Below are positions 40,711 to 49,639 of a stretch of 64,000 bases of DNA, piece after piece. A program made the position numbers and the translations under genes. The notes beneath the pieces were generated by a model, which was not told where the DNA came from, searched no databases, and was given only the letters and a program-made list of their open reading frames with translations. Source of the stretch: Streptomyces sp. NBC_00358 (GTDB lineage Bacteria > Actinomycetota > Actinomycetes > Streptomycetales > Streptomycetaceae); NCBI RefSeq assembly GCF_036099295.1, contig NZ_CP107976.1, positions 5,890,001 through 5,954,000 of the forward strand, given 5' to 3'. Numbering within the stretch: position 1 is the stretch's first letter; the number at the start of each line of letters is the position of its first letter.

Positions 40711-42528
40711 CTATTCGACGGTGACCGACTTGGCCAGGTTGCGCGGCTTGTCGATGTCCCGGCCGAGCGCCAACGCCGTGTGGTAGGCGAGGAGTTGGAG
40801 CGGGATGCCCATCAGGATCGGGTCCAGCTCGTCCTCGTTCTTCGGGACGAGGATCGTCTGGTCGGCCTTCTCCTGGTGGCGGTGCGCCACGGCGAGGATC
40901 TGGCCGCTGCGGGCCTTGATCTCCTCCAGCGCGGCGCGGTTCTTCTCCAGCAGGTCGTCGTCGGGGACGATCGCCACGGTGGGCAGCGCGGGCTCGATGA
41001 GCGCCAGCGGACCGTGCTTGAGCTCGGAGGCCGGGTAGGCCTCGGCGTGGATGTACGAGACCTCCTTGAGCTTCAGCGAGGCCTCGCGAGCCACCGGGTA
41101 GCCCCGGACGCGGCCGATGAAGAGCATCGAGCGGGCCTCGGCGTACTGCTCGGCCAGCTTCTTGATCTCCTCCTCCTGCTCCAGGATCTCGGCGATCTGC
41201 GCGGGCAGCTTGCGCAGGCCCTCGATGATCCGCTTGCCGTCACGGACCGAGAGGTCACGCGTGCGGCCGAGGTGCAGGGCGAGCAGCGCGAAGGCGACGG
41301 TGGTGTTGGTGAAGCACTTCGTCGAGACGACGCAGACCTCGGGGCCCGCGTGCACGTACATGCCGCCGTCCGCCTCGCGGGCGATCGCCGAACCGACCAC
41401 GTTGACCACGCCGAGCACCCGGGCGCCCTTGCGCTTCAGCTCCTGGACGGCGGCCAGCACGTCGTAGGTCTCACCGGACTGGGAGACCGCGATGTACAGG
41501 GTGTCGGGGTCGACGACCGCGTTGCGGTAGCGGAACTCGGAGGCCGGCTCGGCGTCCGCGGGGATACGGGCCAGCTCCTCGATCATCTGGGCGCCGATCA
41601 TGCCCGCGTGGTACGAGGTGCCGCAGCCGAGGATCTTCACGCGGCGCACCGCGCGGGCCTCGCGGGCGTCCAGGTTCAGGCCACCGAGGTGGACCGTCGA
41701 GAACCGGTCGTCGATACGGCCGCGCAGCACACGGTCCACGGCCTCGACCTGCTCGTGGATCTCCTTGTGCATGTACGTGTCGTGGCCGCCCATGTCGTAC
41801 GACGCGGCCTCCCACTCCACGGTGGTCGGCTCGGACGTCGTACGGGTGCCCTCGGTGGTGTACGTCCGGAAGTCGTCGGCCTTGAGCGTGGCCATCTCCC
41901 CGTCGTCCAGCGTGACTATCTGGCGGGTGTGGGTGACCAGCGCGGCGATGTCCGAGGCGACGAACATCTCCTTCTCGCCGATGCCGAGCACGACGGGGGA
42001 GCCGTTGCGCGCCACCACGATGCGGTCGGGGAAGTCGGCGTGCATCACCGCGATGCCGTAGGTGCCCTCTATGACACGCACCGCCTCGCGGACCTTGTCC
42101 TCCAGCTTCTCCTGCTGGGAGCGGGCGACCAGGTGGGTGAGGACCTCGGTGTCGGTCTCGGAGAGGAACTCGACGCCGTCCGCCTCAAGCTTCTTGCGCA
42201 GGTCGGAGGCGTTGTCGATGATGCCGTTGTGAACGACGGCGACCTTGTTGTCGCCGGACATGTGGGGGTGCGCGTTCACGTCGGAGGGGGCGCCGTGCGT
42301 GGCCCAGCGGGTGTGGGCGATACCCGTGGTGCCGGCGAACCGCTTGGGGACCTTCGCCTCCAGGTCGCGGACGCGGCCCTTCGCCTTGACCATCTTCAGG
42401 CCGGCCGACTTGGGCGAGGTCACGACTATGCCCGCCGAGTCGTAGCCGCGGTACTCCAGGCGCTGAAGGCCTTCGAGGAGCAGCGGGGTCACATCACGCC
42501 TGCCGATGTATCCGACGATTCCGCACAT
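40711..42528 (-). CDS. glmS: Glutamine-fructose-6-phosphate aminotransferase (isomerising), GlmS
   Basis: A 605-residue full-length GlmS. The N-terminal class-II glutaminase begins MCGIVGYIG with catalytic Cys2; EYRGYDSAGI, then HTRWATHG and PHMSGDNKVAVVHNGIIDN follow. Two SIS domains form the sugar-isomerase part (KILGCGTSYHAGMIGAQMIE; AVSQSGETYDVLAAVQELK), and the C-terminal DKPRNLAKSVTVE carries the motif that closes the active site. It makes glucosamine-6-phosphate for peptidoglycan. From memory, Streptomyces carry two copies; this one lies beside the hex and adpA genes. It is 14 nt behind the 85-aa gene at 42543, so they form an operon. Confidence 0.95.
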   Translation of the reverse strand: MCGIVGYIGRRDVTPLLLEGLQRLEYRGYDSAGIVVTSPKSAGLKMVKAKGRVRDLEAKVPKRFAGTTGIAHTRWATHGAPSDVNAHPHMSGDNKVAVVHNGIIDNASDLRKKLEADGVEFLSETDTEVLTHLVARSQQEKLEDKVREAVRVIEGTYGIAVMHADFPDRIVVARNGSPVVLGIGEKEMFVASDIAALVTHTRQIVTLDDGEMATLKADDFRTYTTEGTRTTSEPTTVEWEAASYDMGGHDTYMHKEIHEQVEAVDRVLRGRIDDRFSTVHLGGLNLDAREARAVRRVKILGCGTSYHAGMIGAQMIEELARIPADAEPASEFRYRNAVVDPDTLYIAVSQSGETYDVLAAVQELKRKGARVLGVVNVVGSAIAREADGGMYVHAGPEVCVVSTKCFTNTTVAFALLALHLGRTRDLSVRDGKRIIEGLRKLPAQIAEILEQEEEIKKLAEQYAEARSMLFIGRVRGYPVAREASLKLKEVSYIHAEAYPASELKHGPLALIEPALPTVAIVPDDDLLEKNRAALEEIKARSGQILAVAHRHQEKADQTILVPKNEDELDPILMGIPLQLLAYHTALALGRDIDKPRNLAKSVTVE

Positions 42529-42542
42529 ATACGTAGAGTCCC

Positions 42543-42800
42543 TCAGCCGTAAACGATGCGGCGGAGCTGCCTGAGCGTGAGCTCCGGCGGCGCGACCGCG
42601 CGATATTTCAGGTCCGCTTCGATCCGTTCGAAGATCGACGTGTTCACCAGGCCCTGGGCCTGGAGCTCGCGGTGACGGCGACGGACGAACTCCTGGGTGG
42701 TCTCGTCGAAGTAGGCGAGAACGTCCTGGATCACTCGCAGCGCCTCGCCCCGGTTCAGGGGCGTCGACCGCGTCAAATGATCAACGAGTTCGTCGTGCAC
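42543..42800 (-). CDS. Small conserved protein upstream of glmS (85 aa)
   Basis: A soluble, charged, helical protein (LVDHLTRSTPLNRGEALRVI; ETTQEFVRRRHRELQAQGLV) ending RQLRRIVYG. The start was set at GTG 42800 (MHDELVD); the longer open frame upstream shows no family character. It is 14 nt upstream of glmS in one operon. Conservation next to glmS would suggest a role in amino-sugar supply, but no motif supports a function. Confidence 0.68.
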   Translation of the reverse strand: MHDELVDHLTRSTPLNRGEALRVIQDVLAYFDETTQEFVRRRHRELQAQGLVNTSIFERIEADLKYRAVAPPELTLRQLRRIVYG

Positions 42801-42839
42801 TCGATGATCCTGGGGTACCGGAAGACGTTTCGCAAGAAT

Positions 42840-42859
42840 CTTGCCCGATATCGGGCAAG
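42840..42859. promoter_or_regulatory. 20-bp perfect palindrome (operator candidate) at glmS/phosphoesterase promoters
   Basis: CTTGCCCGATATCGGGCAAG is a perfect 20-bp inverted repeat with no spacer, in the 149-nt region between the divergent small gene-glmS operon and the phosphoesterase gene. It lies 40 nt upstream of the former's GTG and about 90 nt before the latter's ATG. I do not recognise a Streptomyces regulator for it. Confidence 0.6.
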
Positions 42860-42949
42860 TAGGTGTTGGATCTCTTATGGTGTGCTGTTTACAGGCTGTC
42901 CATCCGGCGTCTTGCGCCGCGTCGATTGCCAGGAGCAACTTCTGGTGCC

Positions 42950-44533
42950 ATGGACACTCCACGCATGGGCGTACCCGAGCAGCTCGCCGAGAAGATGACC
43001 ATGGCCGAGCAGCACGAGTACCTTCGCGCCAGATTCTCGCGGCGCAACATGATCAGAGGCGGCGCCGTGACCCTCGGTGCCGTCGCCGGCGGCGCCTTCG
43101 TACCCGGCACCGCACAGGCCGCCGTCCCGACGCGGCGGACGGCCGCCCCGGCCTCGACGGAGAAGGTGGACGGCGCCCTCGTCGCCCCCTTCGGCCGCCA
43201 CCTCGCCTTCGGCAACGACCCCCGCACCGAGATGACCGTCTCCTGGCAGGTGCCGACCGCGGTCACCAAGCCCTACATCCGCATCGGCGCCCACCCCTGG
43301 GACCTCTCGCGGAAGATCGAGGCCGAGGTGCGCACCCTCTACACCCCGGCCGGCGTAGGGGCGAGCGGCGACCACACCCAGTACTACCTCCACGCCAGGC
43401 TCACCCACCTGCGCCCCGGCAGGACCTACTACTACGGTGTCGGCCACGCCGGTTTCGACCCGGCCGCGCCCCACCTCCTCGGCACCCTCGGCACCTTCAC
43501 CACCGCGCCCGACCGCGCCGAGCCCTTCACCTTCACCGCCTTCGGCGACGAGGGCGTCGGCTACCACGGCCTCGCCAACGACGCCCTGCTGCTCGCCCAG
43601 AACCCGGCCTTCCACCTGCACGCGGGCGACATCGCGTACGCGGACCCGTCCGGCGCGGGCAAGAAGGAGGACACCGGCTTCGACTCGCGCATCTGGGACC
43701 AGTTCCTCGCCCAGACCGAGACGGTCGCCAAGCAGGTGCCGTGGATGCCGGCGTACGGCAACCACGACATGGAGGCCTGGTACTCGCCCAACGGCTACGG
43801 CGGCGAGGAGGCCCGCTGGACACTGCCCGACAACGGCCCCGACAAGGCCAACCTGCCCGGCGTCTACTCCTTCGTCCACGGCAACACGGCGATCATCTCG
43901 CTGGACGCCAACGACATCTCCTTCGAGATCCCGGCCAACCTCGGCATCTCGGGCGGCACGCAGACCAAGTGGCTGGAGGCGCAGCTCAAGAAGTACCGGG
44001 CCGCGCGGGACATCGACTTCGTCGTGGTCTTCTTCCACCACTGCGCGTACTGCACCTCCACGGCGCACGCCTCGGAGGGGGGCGTGCGACAGGAGTGGGT
44101 GCCGCTGTTCGAGAAGTACACCGTCGACCTGGTGATCAACGGCCACAACCACCAGTACGAGCGCACGGACGTGATCAAGGCGAACGCGGTCACCAGGAAG
44201 CTGCCGATCGGCGGCACGGCGTACACGGAGACCGACGGTGTCGTGTACGTGACGGCGGGCGCGGCCGGCCGCAGCCTGTACGCGTTCACCGCCCCGGAGT
44301 CCTACGAGGGCAAGGAGAACGAGGTCGAGTCCGTCGCCTCCTTCGTCAACCTCAAGGACGGCAAGCAGAACGAGACGGTCACCTGGTCGCGCGTGCGCTA
44401 CCTGAACTACTCGTTCCTGCGCGTCGACGTCACCCCGGCCGCGAAGGGCCGGCTGGCCACCCTGAAGGTCCGCGGCATCGCGGAGACCGGCGCGGAGGTC
44501 GACCACTTCACGATCGCCCGCCGGGCCAAGTAG
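42950..44533 (+). CDS. Tat-exported purple-acid-phosphatase-like metallophosphoesterase
   Basis: A 527-residue exported phosphoesterase. Tat signal: SRRNMIRGGAVTLGAVAGGA with likely cleavage near AQAAV. A fibronectin-like N-terminal domain (TEMTVSWQVPTAVTKPYIRI; GRTYYYGVGHAGFD) is followed by a metallophosphoesterase domain with FTAFGDEG, LHAGDIAYAD, AYGNHDME, FFHHCAYC and INGHNHQYER. These cover the metal ligands of PAP enzymes. Start ATG 42950, 20 nt from an AGGAG; an ATG 15 nt downstream is possible. It probably liberates phosphate from extracellular esters or phospholipids; it could be induced by phosphate starvation, but no PHO box was seen. Confidence 0.88.
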   Translation: MDTPRMGVPEQLAEKMTMAEQHEYLRARFSRRNMIRGGAVTLGAVAGGAFVPGTAQAAVPTRRTAAPASTEKVDGALVAPFGRHLAFGNDPRTEMTVSWQVPTAVTKPYIRIGAHPWDLSRKIEAEVRTLYTPAGVGASGDHTQYYLHARLTHLRPGRTYYYGVGHAGFDPAAPHLLGTLGTFTTAPDRAEPFTFTAFGDEGVGYHGLANDALLLAQNPAFHLHAGDIAYADPSGAGKKEDTGFDSRIWDQFLAQTETVAKQVPWMPAYGNHDMEAWYSPNGYGGEEARWTLPDNGPDKANLPGVYSFVHGNTAIISLDANDISFEIPANLGISGGTQTKWLEAQLKKYRAARDIDFVVVFFHHCAYCTSTAHASEGGVRQEWVPLFEKYTVDLVINGHNHQYERTDVIKANAVTRKLPIGGTAYTETDGVVYVTAGAAGRSLYAFTAPESYEGKENEVESVASFVNLKDGKQNETVTWSRVRYLNYSFLRVDVTPAAKGRLATLKVRGIAETGAEVDHFTIARRAK

Positions 44534-44574
44534 CTCCCCCGGCACGCACGCGGCACACAGGAACCCGGCCGCAC

Positions 44575-44619
44575 AGGTGTCCGGGTACGCCCGGAAGGCG
44601 GGGCGTACCCGGGACACCT
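44575..44619. terminator. Hairpin between phosphoesterase and DUF4429 genes
   Basis: Arms at 44575-44591 and 44602-44619 pair over 17 bp with one bulged C. The genes on both sides are convergent (stops at 44533 and 44665), so this is a bidirectional terminator. Confidence 0.6.
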
Positions 44620-44664
44620 GGCCGGTGGCCGGCCTCGCGCGGCGGCGGTCCCCGAGCACCCGTC

Positions 44665-45546
44665 CTAGAGGCGCTTGAGGACCGCCTGCTTGGCCAGGGT
44701 GAACTCCTCGTCCGTCAGGACGCCCTCCCGGTGCAGTTCGCCGAGTTCGCGCAGTCTGCGCAGGAGGGCGTCGTGGTCGGCCTCGGGACCGGGGTCGGGG
44801 GCCGCGGCCGGCGCGGGCCCCGCGGGCGGCCGGTCCTGCACGGCCGCCGCCGGGTGCGGCAGCCGTACCTGCACGGCCGCCGCGACCAGCGCCATCAGCG
44901 GGTCCTTCTTGAAGCCCCACAGCTCCACGGAGTTGGGGTCGTACTTCGGCGGCGCCTTGGTGTCGGCGCCGCGCACGGTGAAGCGCAGACAGCCGTTCTC
45001 CAGCCCGGCCGCCGGGTGCCACTCGACGCCCGCGATGTCGCCGAGGGCGAGGGTGCGGGTGCCCGAAGCGGACTTGGCGTCCTCCGTCTTCCAGTTCCAC
45101 TCCAGGCGGACGCGTTCACCGTCGAAGCTCGCGGTGCCGTCACCGGCGGACGCGGACAGCGGCACCGCCGGACCGGGCAGCAGATAGCCGTCGACCGGGT
45201 CGGACGGCACCTGGTCCAGGAGCAGCGCGCCCCGCACCTCGTCCACGAAGTACTCGGCGACGCCGAAACGGTCGGCCTCCACCGTGAGCTGATACGGATC
45301 GTTCGGCTCCGCGAGCTTGCCGCCCGTCGCCTGGAGCAGCGGGTCGGCGCCGTCGCGCAGCCGGAGTCTGAGCCGCCCGGCCTTCCTGCCCTGCTCCAGC
45401 GAGACTCCCGCCAACGCGCCGAGCGGAACGGTGAGTTCACCCAGTGCCCGGCGCAGCAGGCCGACGTTCTTGTCCCGTCCGGGGGTCAGCCGCAGAGCAT
45501 CGCCTTCGAAGATCCACGTGCCGTCTCGCTGGATGATTTCCGCCAT
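44665..45546 (-). CDS. DUF4429 and SHOCT domain protein
   Basis: A 293-residue protein with two DUF4429 repeats (IIQRDGTWIFEGDALRLTPG; VRLEWNWKTEDAKSASGTRT; GVEWHPAAGLENGCLRFTVR) and a C-terminal SHOCT motif (LRELGELHREGVLTDEEFTL). The spacer between them is Pro/Ala-rich. The start ATG 45546 is the first in frame near the repeat. Its role is unknown, probably a small-scale protein or nucleic acid binder. It is divergent from the hexosaminidase gene, with a DasR-like site between them. Confidence 0.85.
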   Translation of the reverse strand: MAEIIQRDGTWIFEGDALRLTPGRDKNVGLLRRALGELTVPLGALAGVSLEQGRKAGRLRLRLRDGADPLLQATGGKLAEPNDPYQLTVEADRFGVAEYFVDEVRGALLLDQVPSDPVDGYLLPGPAVPLSASAGDGTASFDGERVRLEWNWKTEDAKSASGTRTLALGDIAGVEWHPAAGLENGCLRFTVRGADTKAPPKYDPNSVELWGFKKDPLMALVAAAVQVRLPHPAAAVQDRPPAGPAPAAAPDPGPEADHDALLRRLRELGELHREGVLTDEEFTLAKQAVLKRL

Positions 45547-45577
45547 GACGGGGATTGTTCCACCGCGTCTGCGGGAG

Positions 45578-45593
45578 AGTGGTCTCGACCAAT
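45578..45593. promoter_or_regulatory. DasR-responsive element upstream of hexosaminidase gene
   Basis: AGTGGTCTCGACCAAT matches the DasR consensus AGTGGTCTAGACCACT at 14 of 16 positions. It lies 70 nt before the GTG start of the GH20 gene and 32 nt upstream of the divergent DUF4429 gene. The homologous S. coelicolor hexosaminidase locus is a known DasR target. Confidence 0.8.
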
Positions 45594-45661
45594 TCGAAGG
45601 GCACGGCGAAGAGCGCGGCCCTGTACGGCCGAAGACCTTCGCCGGACCGAAGGGAGCGCGT

Positions 45662-47245
45662 GTGAGACAGCACCACAGAACGCCCCGCCTTCTCGGTACG
45701 CTGCTGCTCGTGGCGGCGGCCGGTATCTCCCTCGCCGGCGCGGCACCGCACAACCGGGCCGCCGCACCGCTGGGCCGCGTCGTCCCGGCCCCCGCCTCCG
45801 TCCACCCGGGCGGATCCCCGTACCGCATCACCGGTGACACCCGCATCCGCGTCGACGACTCGCGCGAGGCCCGCACGGTCGGCGCGTACCTCGCGGACAT
45901 CCTGCGGCCCTCCACCGGATACCGGCTGCCGGTCACCACGCACGGCGCGGGAGCGATCAGGCTCCGGCTCGGCGGCAAGGGGCTGGGCGACGAGGGCTAC
46001 CGCCTCGCCAGCGCCGCGTCGGGCGTCACCATCACCGCCGGACGGCCCGCGGGCCTCTTCCACGGCGTCCAGACCCTGCGCCAACTGCTGCCCGCCGCCG
46101 TCGAGAAGGACTCCGTCCAGCACGGACCCTGGCTGATCGCCGGCGGCACCATCGAGGACACCCCGCGCTACGCCTACCGCGGCGCGATGCTCGACGTCTC
46201 CCGGCACTTCTTCACCGTCGCCCAGGTCGAGCGCTACATCGACGAACTGGCCCTCTACAAGGTCAACAAGCTGCATCTGCACCTGAGCGACGACCAGGGC
46301 TGGCGCATCGCCGTCGACTCCTGGCCCCGCCTTGCGGCCCACGGCGGCTCCACCCAGGTCGGCGGCGGACACGGCGGCTTCTACACGAAGGCCGACTACC
46401 GCGAGATCGTCCGGTACGCCTCCTCGCGCTATCTGGAGGTCGTCCCGGAGATCGACATGCCCGGACACACCAACGCCGCCCTCGCCTCGTACGCCGGGCT
46501 CAACTGCGACGGCGTCGCGCCGCCGCTCTACACCGGCACCGACGTCGGCTTCAGCTCGCTGTGCGTGAACAAGCCGCTGACGTACGCCTTCGTGGACGAC
46601 GTGATCCGCGAGCTGGCCGCGATCACCCCGGGGAAGTACCTCCACATCGGCGGCGACGAGGCGCACTCCACCAGCCACGCCGACTACGTGACCTTCATGG
46701 ACAAGGTGCAGCCCCTCGTCGCCAAGTACGGCAAGAAGGTGATGGGCTGGCACCAGCTCACCGGGGCGACCCCGGCGAAGGGAGCCATCGCCCAGTACTG
46801 GGGGCTCGACGACACCGGTGCCGAGGAGAAGGCGCAGGTCGCCCACGCCGCCCAGAACGGGACCGGGCTCGTGCTGTCGCCCGCGGACCGGCTCTACCTC
46901 GACATGAAGTACACCGCCGACACCCCGCTCGGCCAGGACTGGGCCGGTCTGGTGGAAGTGCGGCGGGCGTACGACTGGGACCCGGGCAGCTACCTTCCCG
47001 GCGTGCCCGCCACGGCCGTCAAGGGCGTCGAGGCGCCCCTGTGGACCGAGACGATCACCGACTCCGCCGACATCGACGTGATGGCCTTCCCGAGGCTGCC
47101 CGGAGCCGCCGAACTCGGCTGGTCGCCCGCGTCGACGCACGACTGGGACACCTACAAGGTGCGGCTCGCCGCCCAGGGGCCGCGCTGGGACGCCCTCGGC
47201 ATCGGCTACTACCGCTCGCCCCAGGTCCCCTGGCCGACCCGCTAG
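45662..47245 (+). CDS. Secreted GH20 beta-N-acetylhexosaminidase
   Basis: A 527-residue exported enzyme. Signal peptide: RLLGTLLLVAAAGISLAGAA. A GH20b N-terminal domain (VVPAPASVHPGGSPYRITGD) leads to a catalytic barrel that starts with RYAYRGAMLDVSRHFFTVAQ. The catalytic pair Asp-Glu is in HIGGDEAHS; WQLTG and DMKYT are typical substrate-side elements. Start GTG 45662 has AGGGAG 10 nt upstream. It removes GlcNAc from chito-oligosaccharides; together with the CBM2-GH18 chitinase it completes chitin breakdown. The DasR site upstream fits induction by GlcNAc. Confidence 0.94.
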   Translation: MRQHHRTPRLLGTLLLVAAAGISLAGAAPHNRAAAPLGRVVPAPASVHPGGSPYRITGDTRIRVDDSREARTVGAYLADILRPSTGYRLPVTTHGAGAIRLRLGGKGLGDEGYRLASAASGVTITAGRPAGLFHGVQTLRQLLPAAVEKDSVQHGPWLIAGGTIEDTPRYAYRGAMLDVSRHFFTVAQVERYIDELALYKVNKLHLHLSDDQGWRIAVDSWPRLAAHGGSTQVGGGHGGFYTKADYREIVRYASSRYLEVVPEIDMPGHTNAALASYAGLNCDGVAPPLYTGTDVGFSSLCVNKPLTYAFVDDVIRELAAITPGKYLHIGGDEAHSTSHADYVTFMDKVQPLVAKYGKKVMGWHQLTGATPAKGAIAQYWGLDDTGAEEKAQVAHAAQNGTGLVLSPADRLYLDMKYTADTPLGQDWAGLVEVRRAYDWDPGSYLPGVPATAVKGVEAPLWTETITDSADIDVMAFPRLPGAAELGWSPASTHDWDTYKVRLAAQGPRWDALGIGYYRSPQVPWPTR

Positions 47246-47258
47246 CCGGAAGGCCGAC

Positions 47259-47290
47259 GGGCGCCCCGGAGGACCGTCTCCGGGGCGCCC
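47259..47290. terminator. 13-bp hairpin between hexosaminidase and desD
   Basis: Arms 47259-47271 and 47278-47290 are perfect complements with loop GACCGT. The genes are convergent (stops at 47245 and 47325), so it can terminate both. Confidence 0.65.
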
Positions 47291-47324
47291 GCCCGTCCGT
47301 GGGGCTCCTCGCGGAGCCCGGTGC

Positions 47325-49097
47325 TCAGAACCCGGCGATCGGGTTCTTCAGGGTGCCGACCAGTTGCAGCGCGCCCGAGGGGTCCGCCAGGTCCACCATC
47401 TGCCGGTTGTCGCGCAGTTGGAGCCGGTTGAGACAGGACAGCGCGAACTCGGGCGCGAACAGGTCGTACTGCCGGAACCTGTCGTCGAGTTCGGGCGTGG
47501 CCTCCTGATAGGCGCGCACCGACTCGGCGACCGTCCGCCAGAAGTCCTCCTCGCCGAGGACGCCCTCCTCCGCCAACTGGGCTGCCAGGAAGCGGAAGAA
47601 GCAGTCGAAGACGTCGGTGAAGACGGACAGCAGCTTCTGGTCGTCGGGGACTTCGACCCGGATCCGCTCGACCGCCGGCGGCAGCACCGCGTGCGGGTCC
47701 ATGACCACGATCTCCTCGGCGATGTCCTTGTAGACCGCCCGCCGCACGGCGCCGTCCTTCAGGACCAGGATGACGTTCTCGCCGTGCGGCATGTAGGCCA
47801 GGTCGTACGCGTAGAAGCTGTGCAGGAGCGGGGTGAGGTAGGCGCGCAGATAGCGGCGCAGCCACTCCACCGGCGTCAGGCCCGACCGCTCGATCAGCGC
47901 GCCCGCGAACGAGGCGCCCTCGTGGTCGACATGGACGAGGGACGCCATCGTCGCGAGGCTCTCGCCCTCCTGGAGCGAGCCGACCGGGCTCTCGCGCCAC
48001 AGCGCGGCGAGCATCTTGCGGTACGGGGAGTAGCGGTCGGTGGCCGCCTCGTACTCCAGGTGCCGGTAGCCGACGGCCGCCCGCTCGCGGATGACCGTCA
48101 GACCCGTCGACTTCAGCACCGGGTCGTTCTCGACGAGCTGGGCCAGCCAGTCGTTGATGGCCGGGGTCGCCTCCATGTAGGCGGCGGACAGGCCGCGCAT
48201 GAACCCCATGTTCAGGACGCTCAGCGCCGTCTTCACATAGTGCTTCTCCGGGTTCGTCGTGTTGAAGAACGTCCGGATGGATTGCTGCGCCAGGTACTCG
48301 TCGTCGCCCTCGCCGAGGCAGACCAGGCGCCGCTCGGCGACCTCGGCGGCGAACGTCACGGACAGCTTGTTGAACCACTGCCAGGGGTGGACGGGTATGA
48401 GCAGGTAGTCCTCGGGGTCGAGACCCTGTCCGGTCAGCGTCCGGGCGAACCGCCCGACCGTCTCGTCGCCCAACTCCGCGCGCACGAAGGACTCGTACTC
48501 GATGCCGGCTCCCGCCGTGAAGGCGGCCCGGGAGCGGTGGGCCGCCAGCCACACCAGCCGGACCGGGCTCGCGGTCTCGGGCGCGTAGGCGAGGTACTCC
48601 CGCACTCCGAAGCCGAGCCGCCCGTTGTTGGCGACGAAGCAGGGGTGCCCTTCGGTCATGCCGGTCTCGATGGCCTGGAAGCCGGCGCCGGCCAGCTCGC
48701 GGACCGGGACCCGCGGCTTGGCGAGTTTGAAGCAGGTGCCCGAGAGGGTGGAGGAGATCTCCTCCAGGTAGACCGGCAGGACCTGGTCGCTCAGGCCGAG
48801 CGACTCCTTCAGCTCGATGCAGAACTCCAGCGCGGACAGCGGGAGTTCGGCGCCGTCGCGGTGCCGGGTGATCGACTCCGCGGCCACCTGCCAGTGGTCG
48901 AGGGAACGCGGCACGGCGGTGAACCGGTAGCTGGTGTCCCCGTCGTCGGAGCGCACCTCGTACCGGCCGTCCGGCAGGCTCCGCGGGGTGATCAGCCGCT
49001 CGTGGGCGAACTCGGCGAGCGCCTTGCGGACGAGGAGACGGTTGGCGAGGGCCCAGCGCTCGGGGGAGAGATGGGCGACGTCCTCGGCGAGGGTCAT
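47325..49097 (-). CDS. desD: DesD, NIS siderophore synthetase (desferrioxamine)
   Basis: A 590-residue IucA/IucC-family synthetase. The ATP-binding part shows EISSTLSGTCFKLAKPRVPV, FVANNGRLGFGVREYLAYAP and the HPWQWFNKLSVTF segment; the FhuF-like C-terminus has LYTPLLHSFYAY-like and NVILVLKDGAVRRAVYKDIA sequence. It oligomerises and cyclises N-hydroxy-N-succinyl/acetyl-cadaverine to desferrioxamine E and B. Start ATG 49097 overlaps the desC stop by 4 nt, so it is the last gene of coupled desABCD under one iron box. Confidence 0.96.
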   Translation of the reverse strand: MTLAEDVAHLSPERWALANRLLVRKALAEFAHERLITPRSLPDGRYEVRSDDGDTSYRFTAVPRSLDHWQVAAESITRHRDGAELPLSALEFCIELKESLGLSDQVLPVYLEEISSTLSGTCFKLAKPRVPVRELAGAGFQAIETGMTEGHPCFVANNGRLGFGVREYLAYAPETASPVRLVWLAAHRSRAAFTAGAGIEYESFVRAELGDETVGRFARTLTGQGLDPEDYLLIPVHPWQWFNKLSVTFAAEVAERRLVCLGEGDDEYLAQQSIRTFFNTTNPEKHYVKTALSVLNMGFMRGLSAAYMEATPAINDWLAQLVENDPVLKSTGLTVIRERAAVGYRHLEYEAATDRYSPYRKMLAALWRESPVGSLQEGESLATMASLVHVDHEGASFAGALIERSGLTPVEWLRRYLRAYLTPLLHSFYAYDLAYMPHGENVILVLKDGAVRRAVYKDIAEEIVVMDPHAVLPPAVERIRVEVPDDQKLLSVFTDVFDCFFRFLAAQLAEEGVLGEEDFWRTVAESVRAYQEATPELDDRFRQYDLFAPEFALSCLNRLQLRDNRQMVDLADPSGALQLVGTLKNPIAGF

Positions 49098-49639
49098 GCC
49101 GCCACCGCCTTCGCGAACCGCTCCCGGGTGCAGAAGCTCAGCAGCGCCTGCTTCTCCGGCTTCCGGATCTCCCGTTCGGGCACGAAGCCGACGGCCTCGT
49201 TGAGGGCGTGCACGGCCGTGTTGCGCACATCGGGTTCCACGACCACCCGGAGGGCCGCCGGGTCGGCGAACAGGTACTCCATCACCGCGGTGATCACGGC
49301 CCGGGTGAAGCCGTGCACGGGCGTGTCGCTCGGCGCCACCAGGAAGTGCATGCCGACATCACCCGGCTCCGGCTCGTACAGGCCGACGAGTTCGACGTAC
49401 GCCGGGTCGTAGCGCTCCATCAGGAAGACGGGCTCGCCGTCCAGCAGCCCGAGGAACGCGTCGTGGTGCTCGCTCGCGGCGACGGCCATGTACTCGCGCT
49501 CCACGTCGTGCAGTTTCGCCTCCTGCATCATCCAGAAGGCGGCCTTGGGATGCGTCACCCACCCGTGCAGCAGCGGGGCGTCCTCGACGGGGTCGAGGGG
49601 GCGGACCGTGAAGGCGCCGATGGCGGTGGCGGTGGTCAT
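49094..49639 (-). CDS. desC: DesC, acyltransferase for hydroxycadaverine
   Basis: A 181-residue GNAT-type acyltransferase of the IucB/RhbD-like group. Signatures: [20 protein letters not shown], then [20 protein letters not shown] and [20 protein letters not shown], the C-terminal [20 protein letters not shown]. It puts succinyl or acetyl groups on N-hydroxycadaverine. Start ATG 49639 overlaps the desB stop by 4 nt. Confidence 0.95.
   Translation of the reverse strand: MTTATAIGAFTVRPLDPVEDAPLLHGWVTHPKAAFWMMQEAKLHDVEREYMAVAASEHHDAFLGLLDGEPVFLMERYDPAYVELVGLYEPEPGDVGMHFLVAPSDTPVHGFTRAVITAVMEYLFADPAALRVVVEPDVRNTAVHALNEAVGFVPEREIRKPEKQALLSFCTRERFAKAVAA

Noticed and set aside
42950-44533. PHO box upstream of the phosphoesterase
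   Set aside because: No tandem GTTCACC-like repeats were seen in the upstream 150 nt.
42841-45837. 998-codon plus-strand frame spanning phosphoesterase, DUF4429 and hexosaminidase
   Set aside because: It crosses three genes of known families and both strands, and no domain was seen in it.
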